Assembly (NCBI RefSeq): GCF_049800675.1
Contig: NZ_JBLOOT010000008.1
Location: 124,001 to 188,000, forward strand
Length of the DNA stretch: 64,000 nt
Direction of reading: 5' to 3'
Origin: Cauispirillum nitrogeniifigens
Lineage (GTDB): Bacteria; Pseudomonadota; Alphaproteobacteria; Rhodospirillales; Rhodospirillaceae
Position numbers and translations under genes: made by a program. Numbering within the stretch: position 1 is the stretch's first letter; each line of letters starts with the position of its first letter. The notes under the pieces were generated by a model. That model ran no database searches and was not told the DNA's origin. It was given only the letters and a program-made list of their open reading frames with translations. This document shows, piece by piece, positions 32,357-40,802 of this stretch.

Positions 32357-33559
32357 CTACATGTTCCCAAAGCTGTCGTAGAGGGGGCCGAACACGCCGG
32401 CGATGATCCACACCATCATGCCGCCGGCCACGAAGGTCAGCATCGGCTCGGCCATGGCAACGATGCCGTCCACCGCCTCGTCGACGTCGCGGTCGTAGAA
32501 CTCGGTGACGTTCTCCAGGGTGCCCGACAGGTTGCCGCTGTCCTCGCCGATGCGGATCATGCGGATGACCAGGCTGGGGAACTGGCCGGTGCGCTCCAGG
32601 GCGCGCGACAGCGGCTCGCCGTTCTGCACCTGCTCCTTGACCGAGTCGAGGGCTTCGGACAGCACCCGGTTGACGGCCACCATCTTGGCGGTGTCCAGGC
32701 ATTGCAGCAACGGCACGCCGGACTGGAACATGATGGCGAAGAAGTGGGCGAAGCGGCTCATGGCGATCTTGCGCACCATGTCGCCCAGAAGCGGCAGGTT
32801 GAGGACCGTGTAGTCCATGCCGTAGGCGACCCGGTAGGACGCCTTGATCAACGCCTTGAGCAGCACCACGGCGGCGATGGGCACGCCGAGGATGACGTAC
32901 CAGCTTTCCTGCACCGTCTCCGAGGTGGCGATCAGCGAGGTGGTGACGATCGGCAGCTCGGTGCCCATGTTCTTGAGGAAGCCCACCACCTCGGGCACCA
33001 CCAGGACCATCATGAAAAAGAACAGCGCCAGCATCATGGTCAGCATGATCAGCGGGTAGCGCACCGCCTTCTTGACCTTGGCGTTGATGCCGTCGGTCCA
33101 TTTCAGGTGCTTGACCAGATGGTGGAAGCTTTCGTTCAGGTTGCCGCTGACCTCGCCGGCGGCCAGCAGGGCGGTGAACACCGTGCCGAAGGTGCGCGGA
33201 TGCTTGGCGAACGCCTCCGACAGGGAGTTGCCCTGCTGGACGTCGCGGTAGATCTCGGCCAACATGTCGCGCAGGCGGGCGTTGGTCGTGCTGTCGCGCA
33301 CGTCGGCCAGCCCCTCGATCAGCGGCACGCCGGCCTTCTGGAGCTGTTCCAGGTGGACGCACAGCTGGATCTGGTCGCGCACCTTGACGCGGGCGGCGAA
33401 GGCGACGCGCAGCTTGCTTTCCGACACCTCGCGGCTGTCGACCAGCTCCAGGCCGATGCCGCGCAACTGCTGGAACAGGTCGTTGTCGTTGGCGGCGTTC
33501 ATCTTGCCGCGCACGGACCGGCCCCGGTCGTTGATGGCGCGATAGGCGTACTGCGGCAT
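32357..33559 (-). CDS. GspF/PilC/MshG-type inner-membrane platform protein
   Basis: The product has 400 residues with two copies of the T2SSF domain (about 65-190 and 270-390): LEQLQKAGVPLIEGL and FQSGVPLLQCLDTAK; the N-terminal YAYRAINDRGRSVRGKM is the family opening. Three membrane helices are visible. It forms the rotating platform of type II secretion and type IV pilus machines. The upstream neighbour is the assembly ATPase (20-base gap), the downstream neighbour the PilM/N-like gene. Confidence 0.9.
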   Translation of the reverse strand: MPQYAYRAINDRGRSVRGKMNAANDNDLFQQLRGIGLELVDSREVSESKLRVAFAARVKVRDQIQLCVHLEQLQKAGVPLIEGLADVRDSTTNARLRDMLAEIYRDVQQGNSLSEAFAKHPRTFGTVFTALLAAGEVSGNLNESFHHLVKHLKWTDGINAKVKKAVRYPLIMLTMMLALFFFMMVLVVPEVVGFLKNMGTELPIVTTSLIATSETVQESWYVILGVPIAAVVLLKALIKASYRVAYGMDYTVLNLPLLGDMVRKIAMSRFAHFFAIMFQSGVPLLQCLDTAKMVAVNRVLSEALDSVKEQVQNGEPLSRALERTGQFPSLVIRMIRIGEDSGNLSGTLENVTEFYDRDVDEAVDGIVAMAEPMLTFVAGGMMVWIIAGVFGPLYDSFGNM

Positions 33560-33579
33560 GGCGGCGGCCCTTCCCTAGC

Positions 33580-36093
33580 CTACAACCGGTCGGTGACGTC
33601 GACCGCCTTCATCAGGGCGGGGATGGACAGCGTTCCTTCAAGGACCTTGCGCACGCCGTCATCGACCATCGGCACGAAGCCGTATTTCATGGCTTCGCGG
33701 CGGATGGCCGACAGCGGCTCGTCGCGGGCGATCATCTCGTCGATGGCCTCGTTGAAGGGCAGGATCTCCGACACCGCGATGCGGCCCTTGTGGCCGGTGT
33801 TGCGGCAGCTCGGACAGCCCACCGGCTCGAAGATGGTCGGCGGGGCATCGGGCGCCACGCCCAGGATGCGGCATTCCTCGGGCGTGGCCGGGCGCGGCCG
33901 CTTGCACTCGTCGCACAGCTTGCGCGACAGGCGCTGGGCGACGATGCCGATGATGTTGCCGGCCATCAGGCTGGGCCGCATGCCCAGGTCCATCAGGCGG
34001 GGGATGGCGCCGGCGGCGTCGTTGGTGTGCAGGGTGGTGTAGACTTGGTGGCCGGTCATGGCGGCGCGCAGGGCCATGACGGCGGTGTCGGCGTCGCGCA
34101 CCTCGCCGATGAGGATGACGTCGGGGTCCTGGCGCAGCAGGGTGCGGATGCCTTCGGCGAAGGTCATGTTGGTGCCCTCGCGGATCTGGCTCTGGCGGAT
34201 GAGCGACAGCTCGTATTCCACCGGATCCTCAAGGGTCATGATGTTGAGTTGCAGCGAGTTGATGAAGTTCAGCACCGCGTACAGCGTGGTCGTCTTGCCC
34301 GACCCGGTGGGGCCGGTGACGATGATGATGCCCTCCGGCCGCTTGATCATGCGGGTCAGCAGGCCGAAGTTTTCCGGCGTGAAGCCCAGCGACTGCAACG
34401 GCACCGTCGCCGACGACTTGTCGAGGATGCGCAGCACCAGGTTCTCGCCGTGCACGGTCGGCAGCGAGGAGACGCGGAAGTCGATGCGCTGGTGGCCCAG
34501 CGTCATGGAGATGCGGCCGTCCTGCGGGTTGAGCTTGTCGGCGATGTTCATGCCCGCCATCAGCTTCAGGCGATGGCCGAAGGCCGCCCAGTGCCGCTTG
34601 TGGATGGTGCGGATCTGGGTCATCTCGCCGTCGATGCGGTAGCGCACGCGCAGGAAGTTGCCCTCGGGCTCGAAATGGATGTCCGACGCCTTGGTCTTCA
34701 CCGCGTCGAGCAGGATGGCGTCGACCAGGCGGATGATCGGGTGGGAATAGCCGCCCTCCTGATCCAGGGCGGTCAGGTCCTCGACCGCCGCGCCGCCGTG
34801 CTCCAGCTCGCGCAGGATGCCGTCGATGGACAGTTCGTGGCCGTAGTACTGGTCGATGGCCTTCTGGATGTCGGTTTCGCCGCAGACCAGCGGCTGGATC
34901 GCGGCATCGGCACCGAAGGCGCGCTTGAGCTGGTCCAGCGCCACCACGTCGTAGATGTCGGCCATGGCCACGCGCACGGTGCCGTTCTCGGTCGACACCG
35001 GGAACACGCGGTAGCGCTGTGCCACCTGCTTGGGCAGGACCTTGAGCAGGGCGGCGTCGACCATGGTGGCGCCGGGGGTGAAGCGCTCGAAGCCCGACGC
35101 CTCGGCCAGCACCGCCGACAGCGCCTGTTCGGTGATGAAGCCCAGATCCACCAGCAGCTCGCCCAGCATCTTGGGCGAGGACTTCTTTTCCAGCAGCGCC
35201 ACCTGCAACTGGTCCGACGAGATCAGGCCCATGTCGACCAGGGCGTCGCCCAGACGCAGCGGCGGCTTGCCCCCCGGCCCGCCGGAGGCGCCACCGCCAC
35301 CGGCTCCACCGCTGGCCGGAGCGGCGCCCGGCGGCGCGGCGGGGGCGGCCGGCGGAGGTGCCGGTTGGGGGGGGACAGGGTGAGGCGCGGCGACCTTGGG
35401 CACCGGCGGCGCGACTGGCGGCGGCGCGGGAGTGGGCGCGGCGACGGGGGCGGGGGCCGGCGCGGCGACGGGGGCCACCGGAGCGGCGGGAGCGCGGGAC
35501 GGGGACGGCGCCGGCGTGGCCGGACGCGGCCGGGGCGCGAAGGCCGAGGCCGGCAGGGCCGCCGGGTTCACCCCGGCGACGGTGAAGCTCCAACCCTGCG
35601 GCGGCGTCGGCAGGGGCGGCGGCGGCGCGGCCGGCATCACCGGCGGCGGGGCGGCATCCAGCGGACGGGCAGCAACGCCGACCCCCTCGCCGACCTTGCG
35701 CAGCCCCTCGACCGGCGGCAGCGGGGCGGGCGGGGTGGCGGGCGGCGGGGCGGCTTCGGCCACGACTTCGGGCGCGGGCACTGATTCCGGTTCGGGCTCA
35801 GGCTCAGGCTCAGGCTGGGGCTCGCCCAGGCTCAGGGCGGGAGCGACGGGCTCGGGCAGGGCCCCAGCCTGTTCATCCACCGGCTCGTCCACCGGCTCGC
35901 CCAGCCCGAGGTGCCCCAGGCTCAAGCCGGCGGCGGCCGGCGTGCCCGCCTCCGGCACGTCGGGCTCCAGGGTCGGCGCCGCGTCCAGACGGTCGCCCAG
36001 GCTCAGGCGCAGCCCCTTGGCCGGCGCCTCGGGCACCGTGGCGTCGTCTGTGGTCTTGGTGGGCGTTGGCACATCGCCAAGCACCAGTGGCAT
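33580..36093 (-). CDS. GspE/PilB/MshE-type assembly ATPase with long Pro/Ala-rich N-terminus
   Basis: The product has 837 residues. About the first 265 are Pro/Ala/Glu-rich and probably disordered. Then comes an MshEN/T2SSE_N domain (PPLRLGDALVDMGLISSDQLQVAL, MLGELLVDLGFITEQALSAVLAE), which in MshE binds cyclic di-GMP. The ATPase has Walker A GPTGSGKTT, an Asp box (LEDPVEY), Walker B (PDVILIGEVRD), a His box, and the zinc tetracysteine (CDEC...CPSC). The ATG at 36093 has GGGGAG nine bases upstream; a GTG at 36099 is too close to it. Confidence 0.92.
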   Translation of the reverse strand: MPLVLGDVPTPTKTTDDATVPEAPAKGLRLSLGDRLDAAPTLEPDVPEAGTPAAAGLSLGHLGLGEPVDEPVDEQAGALPEPVAPALSLGEPQPEPEPEPEPESVPAPEVVAEAAPPPATPPAPLPPVEGLRKVGEGVGVAARPLDAAPPPVMPAAPPPPLPTPPQGWSFTVAGVNPAALPASAFAPRPRPATPAPSPSRAPAAPVAPVAAPAPAPVAAPTPAPPPVAPPVPKVAAPHPVPPQPAPPPAAPAAPPGAAPASGGAGGGGASGGPGGKPPLRLGDALVDMGLISSDQLQVALLEKKSSPKMLGELLVDLGFITEQALSAVLAEASGFERFTPGATMVDAALLKVLPKQVAQRYRVFPVSTENGTVRVAMADIYDVVALDQLKRAFGADAAIQPLVCGETDIQKAIDQYYGHELSIDGILRELEHGGAAVEDLTALDQEGGYSHPIIRLVDAILLDAVKTKASDIHFEPEGNFLRVRYRIDGEMTQIRTIHKRHWAAFGHRLKLMAGMNIADKLNPQDGRISMTLGHQRIDFRVSSLPTVHGENLVLRILDKSSATVPLQSLGFTPENFGLLTRMIKRPEGIIIVTGPTGSGKTTTLYAVLNFINSLQLNIMTLEDPVEYELSLIRQSQIREGTNMTFAEGIRTLLRQDPDVILIGEVRDADTAVMALRAAMTGHQVYTTLHTNDAAGAIPRLMDLGMRPSLMAGNIIGIVAQRLSRKLCDECKRPRPATPEECRILGVAPDAPPTIFEPVGCPSCRNTGHKGRIAVSEILPFNEAIDEMIARDEPLSAIRREAMKYGFVPMVDDGVRKVLEGTLSIPALMKAVDVTDRL

Positions 36094-36189
36094 GGACACA
36101 CGCTCCCCTTGCTTCCCCCGCGCCGCAGCGCAGCCGCAAGAATAGCGCCCCCGGCGCTACCCCGAAAGGGTGACGTTGCGCTCCGGGCG

Positions 36190-37041
36190 TTACAGCAGGG
36201 CCTGCAAGCCCTCGCGGTAGGTCGGGTACTTCAGCCGCACGCCCAGTTCCTCGCGGATGCGGCGGTTCTTCACCCGCTTGGAGTCCTGGTAGAAGGTCCG
36301 CGCCATGGGCGACAGCGGCGCCTGCTCGAAGGGCACTTCCGGGGGCGGGGCGATGCCCAGCAGCCCGGCGGCATAGGTGATGACGTCCTGGGGCGGCGCC
36401 GGTTCGTCGTCGGCGACGTTGTAGATGCGCCCCGGATTCGGCCGCGCCATGGAGGCCCGCAGCACCTGCGCGATGTCGTCGACGTGGATGCGGCAGAACA
36501 CCTGCCCCGGCTTGACGATGCGCTGCGCCGTGCCGGCCCGCAGGTTGTCCAGGGCGCTGCGGCCGCGTCCGTAGATGCCGGCCAGGCGGAACACCTGCAC
36601 CGGCGCGCCGGTGGCGGCGCCCAGGGCGAGCCAGCCGCGTTCGGCCTCGGCCCGGCGCACCGACCGCTCCAGGTCGGGGGCGATGGGGGTGTCCTCGTCC
36701 ACCCAGGCGCCGCCACGGTCGCCGTAGACCCCGGTGGTCGACAGGTAGCCCACCCACTCCAGGCCGGGCAGCGCGGCGATGTCGGCGCCATGCAGGCGCA
36801 GCACCGGGTCGCCGTCCGCGCCCGGCGGCACCGACACCAGCACATGGGTGACGCCGTCCAGGCTTCCCGGCGGCAGCGGCGCGGTGCCGTCGAAGCGGAC
36901 CATGCGCAGGCCCTCGGCCTCCAGGGCGGCGCACTTGTCGGCCGTGCGCGCCGTCCCGGTGACCGCCCAGCCGGCCGGGAGCACCTGGCGCAGCAGCGCC
37001 TGGGCGGTGAAGCCGATGCCGAAGCAGAACAGGCGGGCCAT
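36190..37041 (-). CDS. Atypical SDR-family NAD(P)-dependent epimerase-like protein
   Basis: The product has 283 residues. The N-terminal nucleotide motif is reduced (FCFGIGFTAQAL, close to the YeeZ/'SDR_a5' pattern GxGxxA). GYLSTTGVYGDRGGAWVDEDTP carries the Ser/Thr-Tyr region; the usual YxxxK is replaced (ERSVRRAEAE), as in this atypical group. FRLAGIYGRGRSALDN and CRIHVDDIA follow the extended-SDR core. Substrate unknown. It is divergent from the TPR gene at 37200. Confidence 0.8.
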   Translation of the reverse strand: MARLFCFGIGFTAQALLRQVLPAGWAVTGTARTADKCAALEAEGLRMVRFDGTAPLPPGSLDGVTHVLVSVPPGADGDPVLRLHGADIAALPGLEWVGYLSTTGVYGDRGGAWVDEDTPIAPDLERSVRRAEAERGWLALGAATGAPVQVFRLAGIYGRGRSALDNLRAGTAQRIVKPGQVFCRIHVDDIAQVLRASMARPNPGRIYNVADDEPAPPQDVITYAAGLLGIAPPPEVPFEQAPLSPMARTFYQDSKRVKNRRIREELGVRLKYPTYREGLQALL

Positions 37042-37199
37042 GGGACGAGGTCCCCTTATTTGTTGTGGAAGCGGACCACCATATCCGTGTCCCGCGCCGT
37101 CCGCCACAGGCGAGCTGTGATCGTCCGGTGACGCTTGCCATCGGCGCCATCCCGTCCGATGGTGTGGCCCCCGCGCTCCTCCGTCTGGTTGGAACACCA

Positions 37200-37958
37200 A
37201 TGACCCGCCGTCTCCCGTCTCTGCTCGCCGCGCTGCTCGCCGTCCTGGCCGTCCCCGCCGCTGTCCGCGCCGAGGTTCTCGACCCGGCGGCGGAGTACGC
37301 CGCCTGCATGGCCCAGGCGTCCGATCAGCCGATGGAGGCGTTCGAGCGCGCCGGCCAGTGGGCGGGACTCGGCGGCGGGCTGCCGGCCGAACACTGCCGC
37401 GCCGCCGCCCTGCTGGAACTGGGCGAGGAGGAAGCCGCCGCCACCATGCTGGAGGATCTGGCGACCACCGCGCGGGCCAGCGCGCCGATCAAGGCCGGCC
37501 TGCTGCGCCACGCCGCCGAGGGATGGCGGCGGGCCGCCCAGGACGAGCGGGCGCAGGGCGTCCTCGACGCCGCCCTGCGGGTGGTGCCCGGCGACCCGCA
37601 GACCCTGGAGGACCGCGCCGTGCTGCATGCCGATGCCGGCCGCCTGTGGGAGGCGGTCGACGACCTCAACGCGGCGCTGGAGGCCGATTCGGGCCGGGTG
37701 TCGGCGCTGGTGCTGCGGGCCGCCGCCTACCGCCGCCTGGAGACGCCGGACCTCGCCCAGGCCGACCTCGACCGCGCCTTGCGCCTCGACCCCAACGCGG
37801 TGGAGGCGTATCTGGAACGCGGCGCCCTGTCCCTGGCCCTTGGCCGCCGCGACGCCGCGCGCGAGGACTGGATGCGGGTGCTGCGCACCGCCCCTGACAG
37901 CGCCGCCGCCCAGGTGGCGCGGGCCAATCTGGAACGCCTGGACGTTCAGGTCCGCTGA
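37200..37958 (+). CDS. Exported TPR protein
   Basis: The product has 252 residues. A signal peptide (about 1-23) is followed by tetratricopeptide repeats over most of the length: LLRHAAEGWRRAAQDERAQGVLDAALRVVPGD, AVLHADAGRLWEAVDDLNAALEADSG, AAYRRLETPDLAQADLDRALRLDPN, LERGALSLALGRRDAAREDWMRVLRTAPD. It is probably a periplasmic protein-interaction module. No partner is evident. The start is chosen at the signal sequence; the frame upstream overlaps the divergent SDR gene. Confidence 0.8.
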   Translation: MTRRLPSLLAALLAVLAVPAAVRAEVLDPAAEYAACMAQASDQPMEAFERAGQWAGLGGGLPAEHCRAAALLELGEEEAAATMLEDLATTARASAPIKAGLLRHAAEGWRRAAQDERAQGVLDAALRVVPGDPQTLEDRAVLHADAGRLWEAVDDLNAALEADSGRVSALVLRAAAYRRLETPDLAQADLDRALRLDPNAVEAYLERGALSLALGRRDAAREDWMRVLRTAPDSAAAQVARANLERLDVQVR

Positions 37959-38007
37959 CCGCCCGGCCACCTGGTCGTGCGGGCGATGGGAATTCCGGAG
38001 ACTGGTT

Positions 38008-38158
38008 GAACCACCAAGACACTAAGACACCAAGAGAGTGGCGGAGGCTGCGCCGCAGGCGCGAAATCCCAGGCGCCAGAACCTGATGCGCTGCGCGCGG
38101 GGGGCAATCAGCCTATCACGCGGCACGACACCTTGGTGCCTTCGTGTCTTGGTGGTTC
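38008..38158. repeat. 151-bp element bounded by 27-bp inverted repeats
   Basis: The left arm 38008-38034 and right arm 38132-38158 are reverse complements except at two positions (the arm begins GAACCACCAAGACAC). About 97 bases lie between them with no ORF. The element fills the gap between the TPR gene and the lysR gene and is less GC-rich than its surroundings. It could be a small non-autonomous mobile element or a long RNA hairpin that ends both convergent transcripts. Confidence 0.75.
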
Positions 38159-38170
38159 ACATCCCCGCGC

Positions 38171-39085
<915 letters not shown>

Positions 39086-39116
39086 CGCCAGTCCTCCCAA
39101 CGGTTCCGGAGTGGAA

Positions 39117-39144
39117 ACAATCCTATTCCATTCCGCCGGATTGT
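39117..39144. promoter_or_regulatory. Candidate operator between lysR and wrbA
   Basis: A perfect 7-bp inverted repeat (ACAATCC at 39117-39123 and GGATTGT at 39138-39144) is separated by 14 bases, in the 125-base gap between the divergent lysR and wrbA genes. The position and layout fit a LysR-type binding site. Confidence 0.45.
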
Positions 39145-39210
39145 CCACCGGGGGTGTCGACCTACATCCTGGGGACAGACGTTGACACCCAGCCCGGATC
39201 GGAGAGACCC

Positions 39211-39813
39211 ATGCCCCGCATTCTCGTCCTGTACTATTCCAGCTACGGCCACATCGAAACCATGGCCCACGCCGTCGCCGAGGGCGCCCGCCAGGTCGAC
39301 GGCGCCGAGGTGGTGGTCAAGCGCGTGCCCGAACTGGTGCCCGCCGAAGTCGCCGCCAGCAGTGGCTTCAAGCTCGACCAGGCCGCGCCCATCGCCACCC
39401 CGGCCGAACTGGCCGACTACGACGCCATCATCTTCGGCACCGGCACGCGCTTCGGCATGATGACGTCGCAGATGCGCAACTTCCTCGACCAGACCGGCGG
39501 CCTGTGGGCCAAGGGCGCGCTGATCGGCAAGGTCGGCAGCGTGTTCGTGTCCACCGCCACCCAGCACGGCGGCCAGGAAAGCACCATCCTGTCCTTCCAC
39601 ACCACGCTGCTGCACCATGGCATGGTGGTCGTCGGCCTGCCCTACAGCTTCCAGGGGCAGACGACCCTGGAGGAGATCGTCGGCGGCACTCCCTATGGCG
39701 CCACCACCATCGCCGCCGGCGATGGCAGCCGCCAGCCGTCCGCCATCGAACTGGACGGCGCCCGCTTCCAGGGCCGCCACGTCGCGGAGATCGCCCGCAA
39801 GCTGCACGGCTGA
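39211..39813 (+). CDS. wrbA: NAD(P)H:quinone oxidoreductase WrbA
   Basis: The product is a 200-residue flavodoxin-like protein: RILVLYYSSYGHIETMAHAVAEGA (FMN phosphate loop), IFGTGTRFGMMTSQMRNFLDQTGGLWAKGALIGKVGSVF and STATQHGGQESTILSFHTTLLHHGMVVVGLPYS, all diagnostic of WrbA. It reduces quinones by two electrons, avoiding semiquinone radicals. The ATG at 39211 is preceded by GGAGAG. The next gene, a glutathionyl-hydroquinone reductase, follows after 23 bases, so the pair handles quinones in two steps. Confidence 0.95.
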   Translation: MPRILVLYYSSYGHIETMAHAVAEGARQVDGAEVVVKRVPELVPAEVAASSGFKLDQAAPIATPAELADYDAIIFGTGTRFGMMTSQMRNFLDQTGGLWAKGALIGKVGSVFVSTATQHGGQESTILSFHTTLLHHGMVVVGLPYSFQGQTTLEEIVGGTPYGATTIAAGDGSRQPSAIELDGARFQGRHVAEIARKLHG

Positions 39814-39836
39814 TCCCTCACTTTAGGAGGACTTCC

Positions 39837-40775
39837 ATGGGACTGTTGATCGACGGCATCTGGTCCGACCAGTGGTACGACACCGCCTCCACCGGCGGGC
39901 GGTTCGAGCGCCAGGACAGCGTGTTCCGCGACTGGGTGCGCGCCGACGGCAGCTCCATCTACGCGCCCGAGGCCGGGCGCTATCACCTCTACGTCTCGCT
40001 GGCCTGCCCGTGGGCGCACCGCACCCTGATCTTCCGGGCGCTCAAGGGGCTGGAGGACGCCATCACCGTTTCGGTGGTGGAACCTTTGATGCTGGAAAAC
40101 GGCTGGGAACTGGCGGAGGGGGCGGACCCGGTCAACGGCGCCCGCTTCCTCCATCAGGTCTACACGGCGGTGGAGCCGGACATGACCGGGCGGGTGACGG
40201 TCCCGGTGCTGTGGGACCGCAACACCGCGACCATCGTGAGCAACGAGTCGGCCGATATCATCCGCATGTTCAACTCGGAGTTCGAGGGCGTCGCCAGCGG
40301 CCCGGACTTCTGGCCGCAGGACCTGCGGGCCGAGATCGACACCCTCAACGCCCGCATCTACCGCACCGTCAACAACGGCGTCTACCGGGCCGGCTTCGCC
40401 ACCACCCAGGCCGCCTACGAGGAAGCCTTCGACGCCCTGTTCGCCAGCCTCGACTGGCTCGACGGGCTGCTGGGGGAGCGCCGCTATCTGACCGGCGACC
40501 GCCTGACGGAAGCCGACTGGCGGCTGTTCACCACGCTCATCCGCTTCGATGCGGTCTACCACGGCCACTTCAAGTGCAACGCCCGGCGCATCGCCGACTA
40601 TCGCAACCTGTCGGGCTATGTCCGCGAGCTGTATCAGGTGCCGGGCGTGGCGGCGACCACGGATTTCGGGCACATCAAGACGCACTACTACGGCAGCCAC
40701 CGCACCATCAATCCCACCGGCATCGTCCCCAAGGGGCCGGACCTGGACCTGTGGGCGCCGCACGGGCGGGGGTGA
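39837..40775 (+). CDS. Glutathionyl-hydroquinone reductase (YqjG/Xi-class glutathione transferase)
   Basis: The product has 312 residues. The Xi-class signature is clear: RFERQDSVFRDWVRADGSS, then the catalytic LACPWAHRTLIF with Cys57, SNESADIIRMFN, and the C-terminal HIKTHYYGSHRTINPTGIVPKGP. The enzyme removes glutathione from glutathionyl-hydroquinones, so it complements the WrbA protein encoded just upstream. A perfect AGGAGG lies six bases before the ATG. The short overlap of function and spacing supports a two-gene operon under the divergent LysR protein. Confidence 0.93.
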   Translation: MGLLIDGIWSDQWYDTASTGGRFERQDSVFRDWVRADGSSIYAPEAGRYHLYVSLACPWAHRTLIFRALKGLEDAITVSVVEPLMLENGWELAEGADPVNGARFLHQVYTAVEPDMTGRVTVPVLWDRNTATIVSNESADIIRMFNSEFEGVASGPDFWPQDLRAEIDTLNARIYRTVNNGVYRAGFATTQAAYEEAFDALFASLDWLDGLLGERRYLTGDRLTEADWRLFTTLIRFDAVYHGHFKCNARRIADYRNLSGYVRELYQVPGVAATTDFGHIKTHYYGSHRTINPTGIVPKGPDLDLWAPHGRG

Positions 40776-40802
40776 GGCGGTCACCTGCGATCGCAGGCAA
40801 GA

